A stretch of DNA of 64,000 nt. It comes from Rhodobiaceae bacterium. Lineage in GTDB: Bacteria > Pseudomonadota > Alphaproteobacteria > Parvibaculales > Parvibaculaceae. Below the pieces are notes generated by a model that was given only the letters and a program-made list of their open reading frames with translations, did not search any database and was not told where the DNA came from. Location: assembly GCA_021404525.1 (NCBI GenBank), contig JAAWWE010000001.1, positions 186,001-250,000 on the forward strand, given 5' to 3'. This document shows, in pieces, positions 34,510 through 41,676 of the stretch; positions within the stretch are counted from its first letter, which is position 1; each line of letters starts with the position of its first letter. Made by a program: the position numbers and the translations under genes.

Positions 34510-35753
34510 CGGAAGAAGTGACAGACCCATCAGTAGCTGAGGACGGGATTGATGTCTCACGCGACAGCCCACTAAATGGTCCGGGGGTCGCGCCGGACCC
34601 TGCATGGTTCGAGCAGGCAGCAAGCGAACCGCCCTATGCCCGGCATGTGCTTACTACACCACTGCACCTTGAAGCAGCAGATGAAAACCGGACAAACAGT
34701 TGGACGGAGTGGGCCGGCTACACCGTGGCACAAGTCTATACCAGCGTTGAGCAGGAGTATGACGCCCTGCGCACCCGGGCTGGTTTGTCTGACATTTCGC
34801 CGCTGACAAAAATCCGTCTCGCCGGACAAGAAGTCATCGCCTATCTGGATCGTCTGCTGACGCGGTCTGTCGCAGACATGGACATCAATCGATCAGCCCG
34901 CGCCATTTTGTGCGATGGGCAGGGGCAGGTCATCACCGAAGGCGTGGTGTTTCGACTGGATGAGGAAGAGTTTCGGTTGGTCTTGCGGTCCTCCACCATG
35001 GATTGGTTGAGGCAATCCGCAAAGGGCTTCGATGTTCAGTTGGAAGACGTCTCGGGAACAATTGCCGGCCTGTCGCTGGCGGGGCCGATGGCAGACAATG
35101 TCTTCACATTAGCCGGCGTGGAAATTCCTGCCGATCTCGAGAGGCATCAGGGATGCTGGGTCGAGCTCGGTGGCATGCCGGTTTATCTGAGCCGCACGGG
35201 CATGCTTGGCGGATGTGAGTACGAACTTTGGTGTGATCCAGCAGACGCATCAATTGTGTGGCGGCGCCTGCTCAGCGCGGGGCAGACAATCGGCCTTCGT
35301 CCCATCGGCGCAGCGGTGCGAGACATTGCCCGGATTGAGAACGGGATCGCGTTGGAAGGTGTTGACTATCAATCAGCCGCAACCGCTGTAGACCCCTCAG
35401 ACGCGCTCTCACCCTATGACCTCTGTTTGGGCGGGTGTGTTGACCTGGATCGATCTGTTTTTAACGGGAAACTGGCTCTGAAGAAAATTGCCGAGAGTGG
35501 AAGCACGAGTGCTCTGGTCGCATTCGAATGCGATCTGACTGACGCCTCATCAATGGGCCCGGTCTGCAACGGGGAGAAGCTGGTCGGGCGGCTCACATCC
35601 TATGTCTGGTCGCCGACGCTTCAGTGCACCATCGCATTGGGTTTGGTGGAGGCTTCGGCTTTGGGCGCCTCCGACGGCTTCAGCATCAAGACGCCGGCCG
35701 GGCAAAATATCCCGGCAAAGCTCACAAAACGGCCCTTTTTGCGCTTCTCCTGA
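34506..35753 (+). CDS. GcvT-like aminomethyltransferase family protein with altered catalytic site
   Basis: 415 aa. From ~70 onward the protein follows the GcvT fold: YDALRTRAGLSDISPLTKIRLAG, LTRSVADMDINRSARAILC, and a C-terminal SYVWSPTLQCTIALGLV. The catalytic aspartate motif, normally GG(V/I)IDD, reads GQVITEGVVF here, so the usual Asp is replaced by Thr/Glu. The family moves one-carbon units between a methylated amine or ether and tetrahydrofolate. Coupling to two flavin oxidases suggests that it captures a carbon released by them, or that it has lost that activity. The first ~65 residues are not conserved. Confidence 0.75.
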   Translation: MTEEVTDPSVAEDGIDVSRDSPLNGPGVAPDPAWFEQAASEPPYARHVLTTPLHLEAADENRTNSWTEWAGYTVAQVYTSVEQEYDALRTRAGLSDISPLTKIRLAGQEVIAYLDRLLTRSVADMDINRSARAILCDGQGQVITEGVVFRLDEEEFRLVLRSSTMDWLRQSAKGFDVQLEDVSGTIAGLSLAGPMADNVFTLAGVEIPADLERHQGCWVELGGMPVYLSRTGMLGGCEYELWCDPADASIVWRRLLSAGQTIGLRPIGAAVRDIARIENGIALEGVDYQSAATAVDPSDALSPYDLCLGGCVDLDRSVFNGKLALKKIAESGSTSALVAFECDLTDASSMGPVCNGEKLVGRLTSYVWSPTLQCTIALGLVEASALGASDGFSIKTPAGQNIPAKLTKRPFLRFS

Positions 35754-35872
35754 AAAAAGACGCGATCTTCCGACGGAATGTCTCCGCTCGTGCGTTCTAT
35801 TGAGTGAATGCACTCGGCGACGCTTTTCGGTTTGAGATTTTCGGACCATGAATTTCAGCCAGATGTGTTCAT

Positions 35873-35912
35873 GCGACAGGCGCGCTCCCCCCACCCCTTG
35901 CGTGCCTGTCGC
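35873..35912. repeat. 13-bp hairpin with C-rich loop before the EF-hand operon
   Basis: The arm 35873-35885 (GCGACAGGCGCGC) pairs with 35900-35912 (GCGTGCCTGTCGC), 13 positions with one G-U pair. The 14-base loop is nearly all C (TCCCCCCACCCCTT). No T-run follows on either strand. It lies 53 bases before the EF-hand start. Possibly a small RNA, a weak terminator, or a leader structure. Confidence 0.4.
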
Positions 35913-35965
35913 CCGTAATTCTTAAGGCCCGGATGAATGCCGCGGACCGTCATTGGAGATGAGCC

Positions 35966-36433
35966 ATGCGTAGAAATAAACTGATACTGTCATCAACCCT
36001 TGCAGGACTTCTGCTGACCTCGGCAGGCGTTGCCGTTGCTGCAAAAGGCCCAGGTGGTGGTCCGCCAAGCCCAGACCACATGTTCGAAAGGCTTGATCTG
36101 AACAAAGACGGTGAGATTACTCGGGAAGAAGCAGAGACAGCCCGCGAGCAACGCTTTCAGGCAGCAGACACAAATGGTGATGGCTTGCTGTCTCGTGAAG
36201 AGATGACGGCTGCGCGCGAAGCCCGTGCCGCGGAGCGTCAAGACCGGCGGTTCGCGAAACTCGATACCAACGAGGATGGTCTTTTAAGTCCAGAGGAAAT
36301 GGCCGCTGGCCCCCGTGGTGAGAGACGCGCCGGCATGTTTGATCGGGTCGATGAAAACGGTGATGGCAAAATCACCCGCGCAGAGGCTGAAGCGATGCAC
36401 CAAAGAATGCAAGAGCGTCGCGGCGAACGGTAA
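35966..36433 (+). CDS. secreted EF-hand calcium-binding protein
   Basis: 155 aa with a signal peptide ending near AGVAVAAKG. Four EF-hand loops are visible: DLNKDGEITREE, DTNGDGLLSREE, DTNEDGLLSPEE and DENGDGKITRAE, each with Asp/Asn at positions 1, 3, 5 and Glu at 12. It should bind Ca2+ in the periplasm. It stands 5 bases before the possible start of an ECF sigma gene, so it is probably the first gene of that operon and may feed the sensing of metal or envelope stress. TTGGAG lies before the ATG. Confidence 0.88.
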   Translation: MRRNKLILSSTLAGLLLTSAGVAVAAKGPGGGPPSPDHMFERLDLNKDGEITREEAETAREQRFQAADTNGDGLLSREEMTAAREARAAERQDRRFAKLDTNEDGLLSPEEMAAGPRGERRAGMFDRVDENGDGKITRAEAEAMHQRMQERRGER

Positions 36434-36437
36434 GCCT

Positions 36438-37175
36438 GTGAAGACCGCGCCGAAACCATCTGTTTCCAGACCAGGTGACTTCGGCGCGGCACCTCTTTAT
36501 AGAAATACCAGAGTTCAAAACCGATCGAGGGAAGGGCAGGGCGTCATTCCTCTGAAGACGGAAAAGAAAACGCCAGCAGGGTCATCACAGGATGATGCTT
36601 TAATGGCAGCGCTAGCTGGTGGTGACCCCCACGCGGGGCGCGCCCTGGTGGAGACACACCTGGTTCATGTGCTTGCTGTCGCCCGGCGCATGCTGGGCGA
36701 TCAGGCAGAGGCAGAAGATGTCGCCCAGGACACCTTCATGCGGGCCTGGAAGGCCGCCGCGCGGTGGGAACCTGGGAGAGCGAAAGTGTCGACCTGGTTG
36801 CACCGCATTGCAATGAACCAGTGCCTGGACCGGCTTCGCAAGAAAAGGCCCGAACCTCTGGAACCTGATTTCGATGCGCCCAGTGAGCATCCAGGTCCTG
36901 AAGCCGAGCTCTACCAGCAGCAATTAGCTGGGCGTATTGAGGGTGCAATCCAGGCCCTGCCGGAGAGGCAACGCGCCGCGATTGTCCTGTGTCACTATCA
37001 GCACCTCTCCAACAGGGAGGCATCAGAAGTGATGGAAATCAGTGTTGAGGCATTGGAATCTCTCCTGTCGCGCGGGCGGCGGGCGTTGAAACAATCATTG
37101 AGACCAGAATGGTCAGAACTAAAAGGAGAGGAGGGCATCACGCCCTCCGACCCAAGCATGAGCGTGAAACCATGA
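36438..37175 (+). CDS. ECF-type RNA polymerase sigma factor
   Basis: Sigma region 2 is AEDVAQDTFMRAWKAAAR with WLHRIAMNQCLDRLRKKRP. Region 4 is ALPERQRAAIVLCHY and SNREASEVMEISVEALESLLSRGRRAL. The conserved DDALMAALAGGD begins at about 36591, just upstream of the ATG at 36603. That puts part of the conserved block before the ATG, so a start at the GTG at 36438 (245 aa) is favoured, though the ATG gives the usual ~190 aa. The stop overlaps the next gene by 4 bases. Expected to be held inactive by the following membrane protein and to drive an envelope or metal stress regulon. Confidence 0.85.
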   Translation: MKTAPKPSVSRPGDFGAAPLYRNTRVQNRSREGQGVIPLKTEKKTPAGSSQDDALMAALAGGDPHAGRALVETHLVHVLAVARRMLGDQAEAEDVAQDTFMRAWKAAARWEPGRAKVSTWLHRIAMNQCLDRLRKKRPEPLEPDFDAPSEHPGPEAELYQQQLAGRIEGAIQALPERQRAAIVLCHYQHLSNREASEVMEISVEALESLLSRGRRALKQSLRPEWSELKGEEGITPSDPSMSVKP

Positions 37176-37639
37176 CAGATGTAGCCAATCTCGAAAGCGC
37201 AAGAGCGCGGGCACAACAGGTTTTAGATACCTACGGGGCAGACGAAGCCCGTTGGCCTGAAGCCGATCGCGAAGCTGTCCGAAACGCCATCGCACGAGAT
37301 CCAGGGCTTGCAAAACAGCAGGCGGAAGAAGCAGCGCTAGACGGTTTGCTCGCATTGGCACCGGTTGAGGCGCCGAGCTTTGCCTTGCAGAGCAAAATTC
37401 TGGCAACGCAAAAAGATGAGGGCATTGGGGGCGTCGGCCTGGTTAAACAGGTCCTCGAACTGCTGTGGCCCTATGGCTCTTCTGCAATCCCGGCGGGGGC
37501 CCTCGCAGCTTCTATTGTGTTAGGTGTGACATCTGGTGCTGTTTCGACAATCGCCACTGACAGTTGGAGCGAAGAACAGTCTTACGATGTCCTTGCCCTT
37601 GCGCTCGGTGACACGACTTTAACGGAGGAATGGCAATGA
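37172..37639 (+). CDS. putative anti-sigma factor with one membrane helix
   Basis: 155 aa. The N-terminal part (ARAQQVLDTYGADEARWPEADREAVR) is a cytoplasmic helical stretch seen in small proteins encoded next to ECF sigma genes. One membrane helix follows (~105-130, AIPAGALAASIVLGVTSG), then a short periplasmic tail. There is no CxxC/HxxxC zinc motif, so it is not a ZAS-type anti-sigma. It starts within the sigma stop (ATGA) and ends within the next start (ATGA), so it is translationally coupled to both. Role as the anti-sigma partner is inferred from position and topology. Confidence 0.65.
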   Translation: MTDVANLESARARAQQVLDTYGADEARWPEADREAVRNAIARDPGLAKQQAEEAALDGLLALAPVEAPSFALQSKILATQKDEGIGGVGLVKQVLELLWPYGSSAIPAGALAASIVLGVTSGAVSTIATDSWSEEQSYDVLALALGDTTLTEEWQ

Positions 37640-38154
37640 GCAGCGACACGCCGAATACCGGGCGGCCCGTCCGCAAATGGTTGGGGCCTGCCTTGCTGGT
37701 CTCTCTGGTCATCAACCTGTTTCTGGTTGCTGCGATCACCGCTGGTATTGTCCGGAATATGGACCGTGATAGGCGCGGGCACGCCTCACCGCTCGGATTG
37801 CCGCACCATGTCGTTGCGCGACAATTGTCTGGCGAGGAGCGGGAGAAACTCAAAGCAGCCATGCGGGAGAACCGGTCAGAACTCAGACCACTTTTCAGGG
37901 ACATGCGCCAGGCGCGCGAGGCACTGAGCGTGGCCATTGCCGCTGACCCCTTCGATCCGGATGCGGCCAAAGCCGCATTTGCGGAGCTGCGCACGGGCAT
38001 GGACGCCATAGCGACCCAATCCCAGGACATTCTGGTGCAGGCTTTCGCGGATTTATCCCCAGAATCGCGGGATAAAATAGCCAAAGCCATTCGCCGTGGC
38101 CGTCCAGGTGAGCGCGCCTTGGACCGGCAAGAAGGTCCAGTAAACGCTGAGTGA
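37636..38154 (+). CDS. periplasmic heavy-metal-sensor/Spy-like membrane-anchored protein
   Basis: 172 aa from the ATG at 37636 (GGAGG 7 bases upstream). One N-terminal helix (WLGPALLVSLVINLFLVAAI) anchors a helical periplasmic domain. LSGEEREKLKAAMRENRSE and LSPESRDKIAKAI are LTxxQ-like repeats of the Spy/CpxP/CnrX-like class. His residues (HASPLGLPHH) just after the membrane could bind metal. With the sigma factor and putative anti-sigma it makes a CnrYXH-like three-part set, here headed by an EF-hand protein. Metal specificity unknown. Confidence 0.75.
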   Translation: MSSDTPNTGRPVRKWLGPALLVSLVINLFLVAAITAGIVRNMDRDRRGHASPLGLPHHVVARQLSGEEREKLKAAMRENRSELRPLFRDMRQAREALSVAIAADPFDPDAAKAAFAELRTGMDAIATQSQDILVQAFADLSPESRDKIAKAIRRGRPGERALDRQEGPVNAE

Positions 38155-38247
38155 TGAAGATATAGAACAGCAAGTGAGCTCATGACTGGTACCTGTTAAG
38201 GTCTCTCGCCTATGATCGGCATAGATCGACGCGAAGAAGAGACGGCT

Positions 38248-39630
38248 ATGAGCAAGCGAGAAATACCAGCCTCAACTGGACGGGCAACCTTGGCGGATTG
38301 GAAAGCCTTCAGCGCTGCCCATCCCAATGTCGCCTACCTGAATGCCGTTTTTACCGATCAATGCGGCACGGTGCGGGGCAAACGCATGCCCCTCGCAGAG
38401 GCAAGCAAGGTCTTTACCGATGGGCTTGAACTTCCCATGTCGGTTTATTTTTTAGATGTCACTGGTGAGAATGAAGACATTCTCGGGCGCGGTTTCTCTG
38501 ACGGCGATCCGGATGGCACGGCACACCCCATTGCAGATACATTAGCAGTTGTTCCCTGGGCGCCCGACCAAGCCCAGGTCATGATGACCATGAACATGCC
38601 GGAAGGCGGTGCCTGCGAGTTTGAACCGCGCAACGTGTTGGCGCGGGTGGCAGAGCGTCTCAGCGCCCGCGGTCTGACCCCTGTCTCCGCGGTCGAATTT
38701 GAATTCTACCTTCTTGATCCGAAACCAGATGCCTATGGACGCCCGCTGGCACCCATTAATCCCAGTACGGGTGAACGAGAAAGAAGCAATCAGGTCTATG
38801 GTCTCTCTGAGCTGGACGGGTTTAGCGATCTGCTAAGAGACATCAGCGTATTTGCCTCAGACCTTTCGGTGCCCGCATCGGCAGCTGTCGCGGAATTTGC
38901 ACCTGGGCAATATGAGATCAATCTAAAACACGGACCTGACCCTTTGCGGTCCGCCGATCATGGCATTCTGTTGCGCTACCTGATTGGCGCCGCTGCACGT
39001 GCGCATGGGTTTCGTGCAAGCTTTATGGCCAAGCCCTATGTCGACCAGGTCGGCAATGGGTGCCACATCCACACAAGTCTTTTGGATGCAGACGGTAACA
39101 ATGTTTTTGATGATGGTGGGGACAAGGGCACAGATCAGATCCGATACGCTATTGGTGGCCTGCAACGCACGCTCCCGGCGGCAATGGCGCTGCTCGCACC
39201 CAACCTCAATGCCTATCGACGCTTTGCGCCCAACGTCTTTGTGCCGGTGAATGGCGCGTGGGGGTACAATAACCGCTCTGTCGCCTTCCGTGTGCCTACC
39301 GGATCACCAAAGGCACGGCGCATTGAGCACCGTGTCGCGGGAGCCGATGCCAATCCCTATCTCGTCTTGGCGGCGATCCTGGCGGGTATTGACTACGGGC
39401 TCGAAAACAAAATCGACCCTGGTGAACCAACGCAAATAAACGCCTGCGATCGGGTGGACCCGGATCTGCCGCTCACGCTGCCCCGCGCATTGGACACGTT
39501 TGTGGCATCGCCCGTGTTGCGTGACTATTTCGGCGACCTGTTTGTCGACATCTATGCCGAGACCAAGCGGTTGGAGTTCGAGAAGTTCAACAAGATCATC
39601 TCGACCCGCGAATTGGAATGGTATCTGTAG
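38248..39630 (+). CDS. glutamine-synthetase-family ligase (gamma-glutamylation type)
   Basis: 460 aa. The metal and ATP site is present: SAVEFEFYLLDP, EFAPGQYEINLKHG, GNGCHIHTSLLD, and the N-R block NVFVPVNGAWGYNNRS, ending in ADANPYLVLAAILAG. The protein lacks the adenylylated-tyrosine loop seen in GlnA. Such proteins often join glutamate to polyamines or other amines (PuuA, GlnA3/4-like) or act on aromatic amines. ATG at 38248 with GAAGAAGAGA upstream; another ATG at 38212 would add 12 residues. It follows the ECF operon by 93 bases and lies 2.5 kb from the flavoprotein/GcvT operon, with which it may share an amine pathway. Confidence 0.88.
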   Translation: MSKREIPASTGRATLADWKAFSAAHPNVAYLNAVFTDQCGTVRGKRMPLAEASKVFTDGLELPMSVYFLDVTGENEDILGRGFSDGDPDGTAHPIADTLAVVPWAPDQAQVMMTMNMPEGGACEFEPRNVLARVAERLSARGLTPVSAVEFEFYLLDPKPDAYGRPLAPINPSTGERERSNQVYGLSELDGFSDLLRDISVFASDLSVPASAAVAEFAPGQYEINLKHGPDPLRSADHGILLRYLIGAAARAHGFRASFMAKPYVDQVGNGCHIHTSLLDADGNNVFDDGGDKGTDQIRYAIGGLQRTLPAAMALLAPNLNAYRRFAPNVFVPVNGAWGYNNRSVAFRVPTGSPKARRIEHRVAGADANPYLVLAAILAGIDYGLENKIDPGEPTQINACDRVDPDLPLTLPRALDTFVASPVLRDYFGDLFVDIYAETKRLEFEKFNKIISTRELEWYL

Positions 39631-39638
39631 AGCTAGGT

Positions 39639-41504
39639 TCAGTGCGTTGCCGCAAGCGGCAGGGTGAAAGATACCCTAGTCCCGACACCTTCTTCACTCT
39701 CAATGGTGAGCGCGCCCTCATGCATCTCAACCAGCGAGCGTGATAGCGCAAGACCAAGCCCCGTGCCTTTGTGCTTCTTACTGTGTTGAGATTCAACTTG
39801 CTCAAACGGTTTGCCCAGCTTGGAAAGGTGCGCCGCTGGAATGCCGATGCCTGTATCGGCAACTGCAACTCTGAGCCACCCATCAGAAACCTCTGCGGTG
39901 ATCTTCACCTCTCCGCCGGTCTCTGTGAACTTCACTGCATTTGAAAGCAGGTTCAGCAGCACCTGTTTTACAGCCCGCTTATCTGCAAGGACCGGCGGCT
40001 GATCGCCAGTCTCATTATTGAGACGCACCTGCGCAATGTCTGCCCGCCCGGCGACCAGACGCAGCGCGTCGCGCACTGCATCTGCAATATCGAGCTGTTC
40101 AAGCTCAAGGGTGAGACGTCCGGCCTCAATTTTGGACATGTCCAGAATATCATTGATCACATCCAGCAAGTGCTCGCCACTTGCTTTGATGTCTGTCGCA
40201 TATTCATCATATTTCGGCGCGCCAAGCGGTCCAAAGAGCTGTGTTTCCATCATCTGGGAGAAACCGATAATGGCGTTGAGTGGCGTTCTGAGCTCATGGC
40301 TCATGTTCGCGAGGAACTCTGACTTCGATCTGTTGGCGGCTTCCGCACGGGACTTTTCAGCTGCATATTTTTCGGCAAGTTCAACAAGTTGGCCCGCCTG
40401 GTCTTGCAGTTTGGATTTTGACATTTCGAGGTCCGTTACAGTGGACTGCAACTGGTCCTGATGGCTGGTCAGCGCCTCTTCCTGCGCTTTAATAGCAGAA
40501 ATGTCCGTGCCGACACTTACATGACCCCCATCTGCGGTCGAACGCGTGCTGATTTGGAGCCAGCGGCCACTGGGCAATCGGATCTCTTTAGCAGCTGCAT
40601 CGGGGTCAGATGGCCAGGCATCTGCGACGCCCGTATCTTCGAAGAGGGCAGCCCGTGTTGTGCCTGAGGTGGCACGCTCCGCATCGATCTGCAGAAACTC
40701 CTGAAACTTGTCGTTGCATGCCAGAAGCGTGTCATCCTTGTCGAAGAGGACAAAGGCTTCACCAATGCTGTCAATTGCATCACTCAGCCGGTCGGTGGCA
40801 AGCTGTGCTGAGGCTTCCGCATTGCGCTGCTCAGAGATATCAATCGTGAGACCAATCACCCGGTCGCCAGTATTGCGCGGTCCGCTCCAGACCTGTCCCT
40901 TTGCATGAACCCAGATCCAACTTCCATCTTCGTGTTGTAGACGGAAGCTTGTGTCATAGGACCGTGACGCTTTTTCTGGCGCTGCGATAATCTCATCAAT
41001 TGCCTCGACATCCTCAGGATGCGTAAGTGCTTTGATCTCGGCTGGTGTCATGCGGGTTGCAGGTTGTCTGCGGCCAAGCATGTCAAACATGGCTTTGGAC
41101 CAATAGACTCGGTTTTCCGTGATATCCCAATCCCAAATGCCACAGCGCGCGCCGGCAAACGCCATGTCGAACCGTTGTTGATTGTCTGCCGCACGGGTCT
41201 GCGCTTCTGATTTGCGTTCATTGGAGCGGATGAGGGCATATCCGAGTCCGAGACAGGCTGCGCTCGCCAATGCAGACAGCATAAGAGGGCGGGAAAGACC
41301 TTCCTGCCACCAAAGCGCCCCATTCATCGCCGCAAGCGCGACAGCGGACACGCCAAGCGTTAGCTTCTGCGCCCAGGTTGTCGGTTCTGAGGTCTTTGCG
41401 GGTAGCTCTGCGCCGTCTGTTTCACGCGACATGGCACCAGGTATCTTTTCTCTAAACGTGGCCACAAGGTTCATGTTCTTCTGCCCCCTTTTGCCGAGGT
41501 CCAT
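39639..41504 (-). CDS. PAS-domain sensor histidine kinase (PleC/DivJ-like)
   Basis: 621 aa from the ATG at 41504, which has AGGAGG 7 bases upstream; the frame is open to 41531. Two N-terminal membrane helices (~43-90) are followed by two PAS domains (~115-230 with GIWDWDITENRVYWS, and ~245-345 with FVLFDKDDTLLACNDKF), a coiled linker, a HisKA helix with the phosphorylated His in ANMSHELRTPLNAIIGF, and an ATPase domain (NLLSNAVKFTE, DTGIGIPAAHL, GTGLGLALSRSL). No response regulator is adjacent. The HisKA sequence is nearly identical to that of the kinase at 13826, so the two may feed a shared phosphorelay. Confidence 0.9.
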   Translation of the reverse strand: MDLGKRGQKNMNLVATFREKIPGAMSRETDGAELPAKTSEPTTWAQKLTLGVSAVALAAMNGALWWQEGLSRPLMLSALASAACLGLGYALIRSNERKSEAQTRAADNQQRFDMAFAGARCGIWDWDITENRVYWSKAMFDMLGRRQPATRMTPAEIKALTHPEDVEAIDEIIAAPEKASRSYDTSFRLQHEDGSWIWVHAKGQVWSGPRNTGDRVIGLTIDISEQRNAEASAQLATDRLSDAIDSIGEAFVLFDKDDTLLACNDKFQEFLQIDAERATSGTTRAALFEDTGVADAWPSDPDAAAKEIRLPSGRWLQISTRSTADGGHVSVGTDISAIKAQEEALTSHQDQLQSTVTDLEMSKSKLQDQAGQLVELAEKYAAEKSRAEAANRSKSEFLANMSHELRTPLNAIIGFSQMMETQLFGPLGAPKYDEYATDIKASGEHLLDVINDILDMSKIEAGRLTLELEQLDIADAVRDALRLVAGRADIAQVRLNNETGDQPPVLADKRAVKQVLLNLLSNAVKFTETGGEVKITAEVSDGWLRVAVADTGIGIPAAHLSKLGKPFEQVESQHSKKHKGTGLGLALSRSLVEMHEGALTIESEEGVGTRVSFTLPLAATH

Positions 41505-41676
41505 CCTAGACCTCCTATTAGCGCCCGCCAATCCCGCAGAAAAGGTGAGGTTCTACCGATGTGATTCGCTTTTTCGATGATTCAAGCGCGGGCCGCACTT
41601 GTCCAGATCAGCCTTGGAAATGAGCCAAAAATCCGGCGGCAGCGGTGCATTTATGACTCACTTTTTGAGCAACGCC

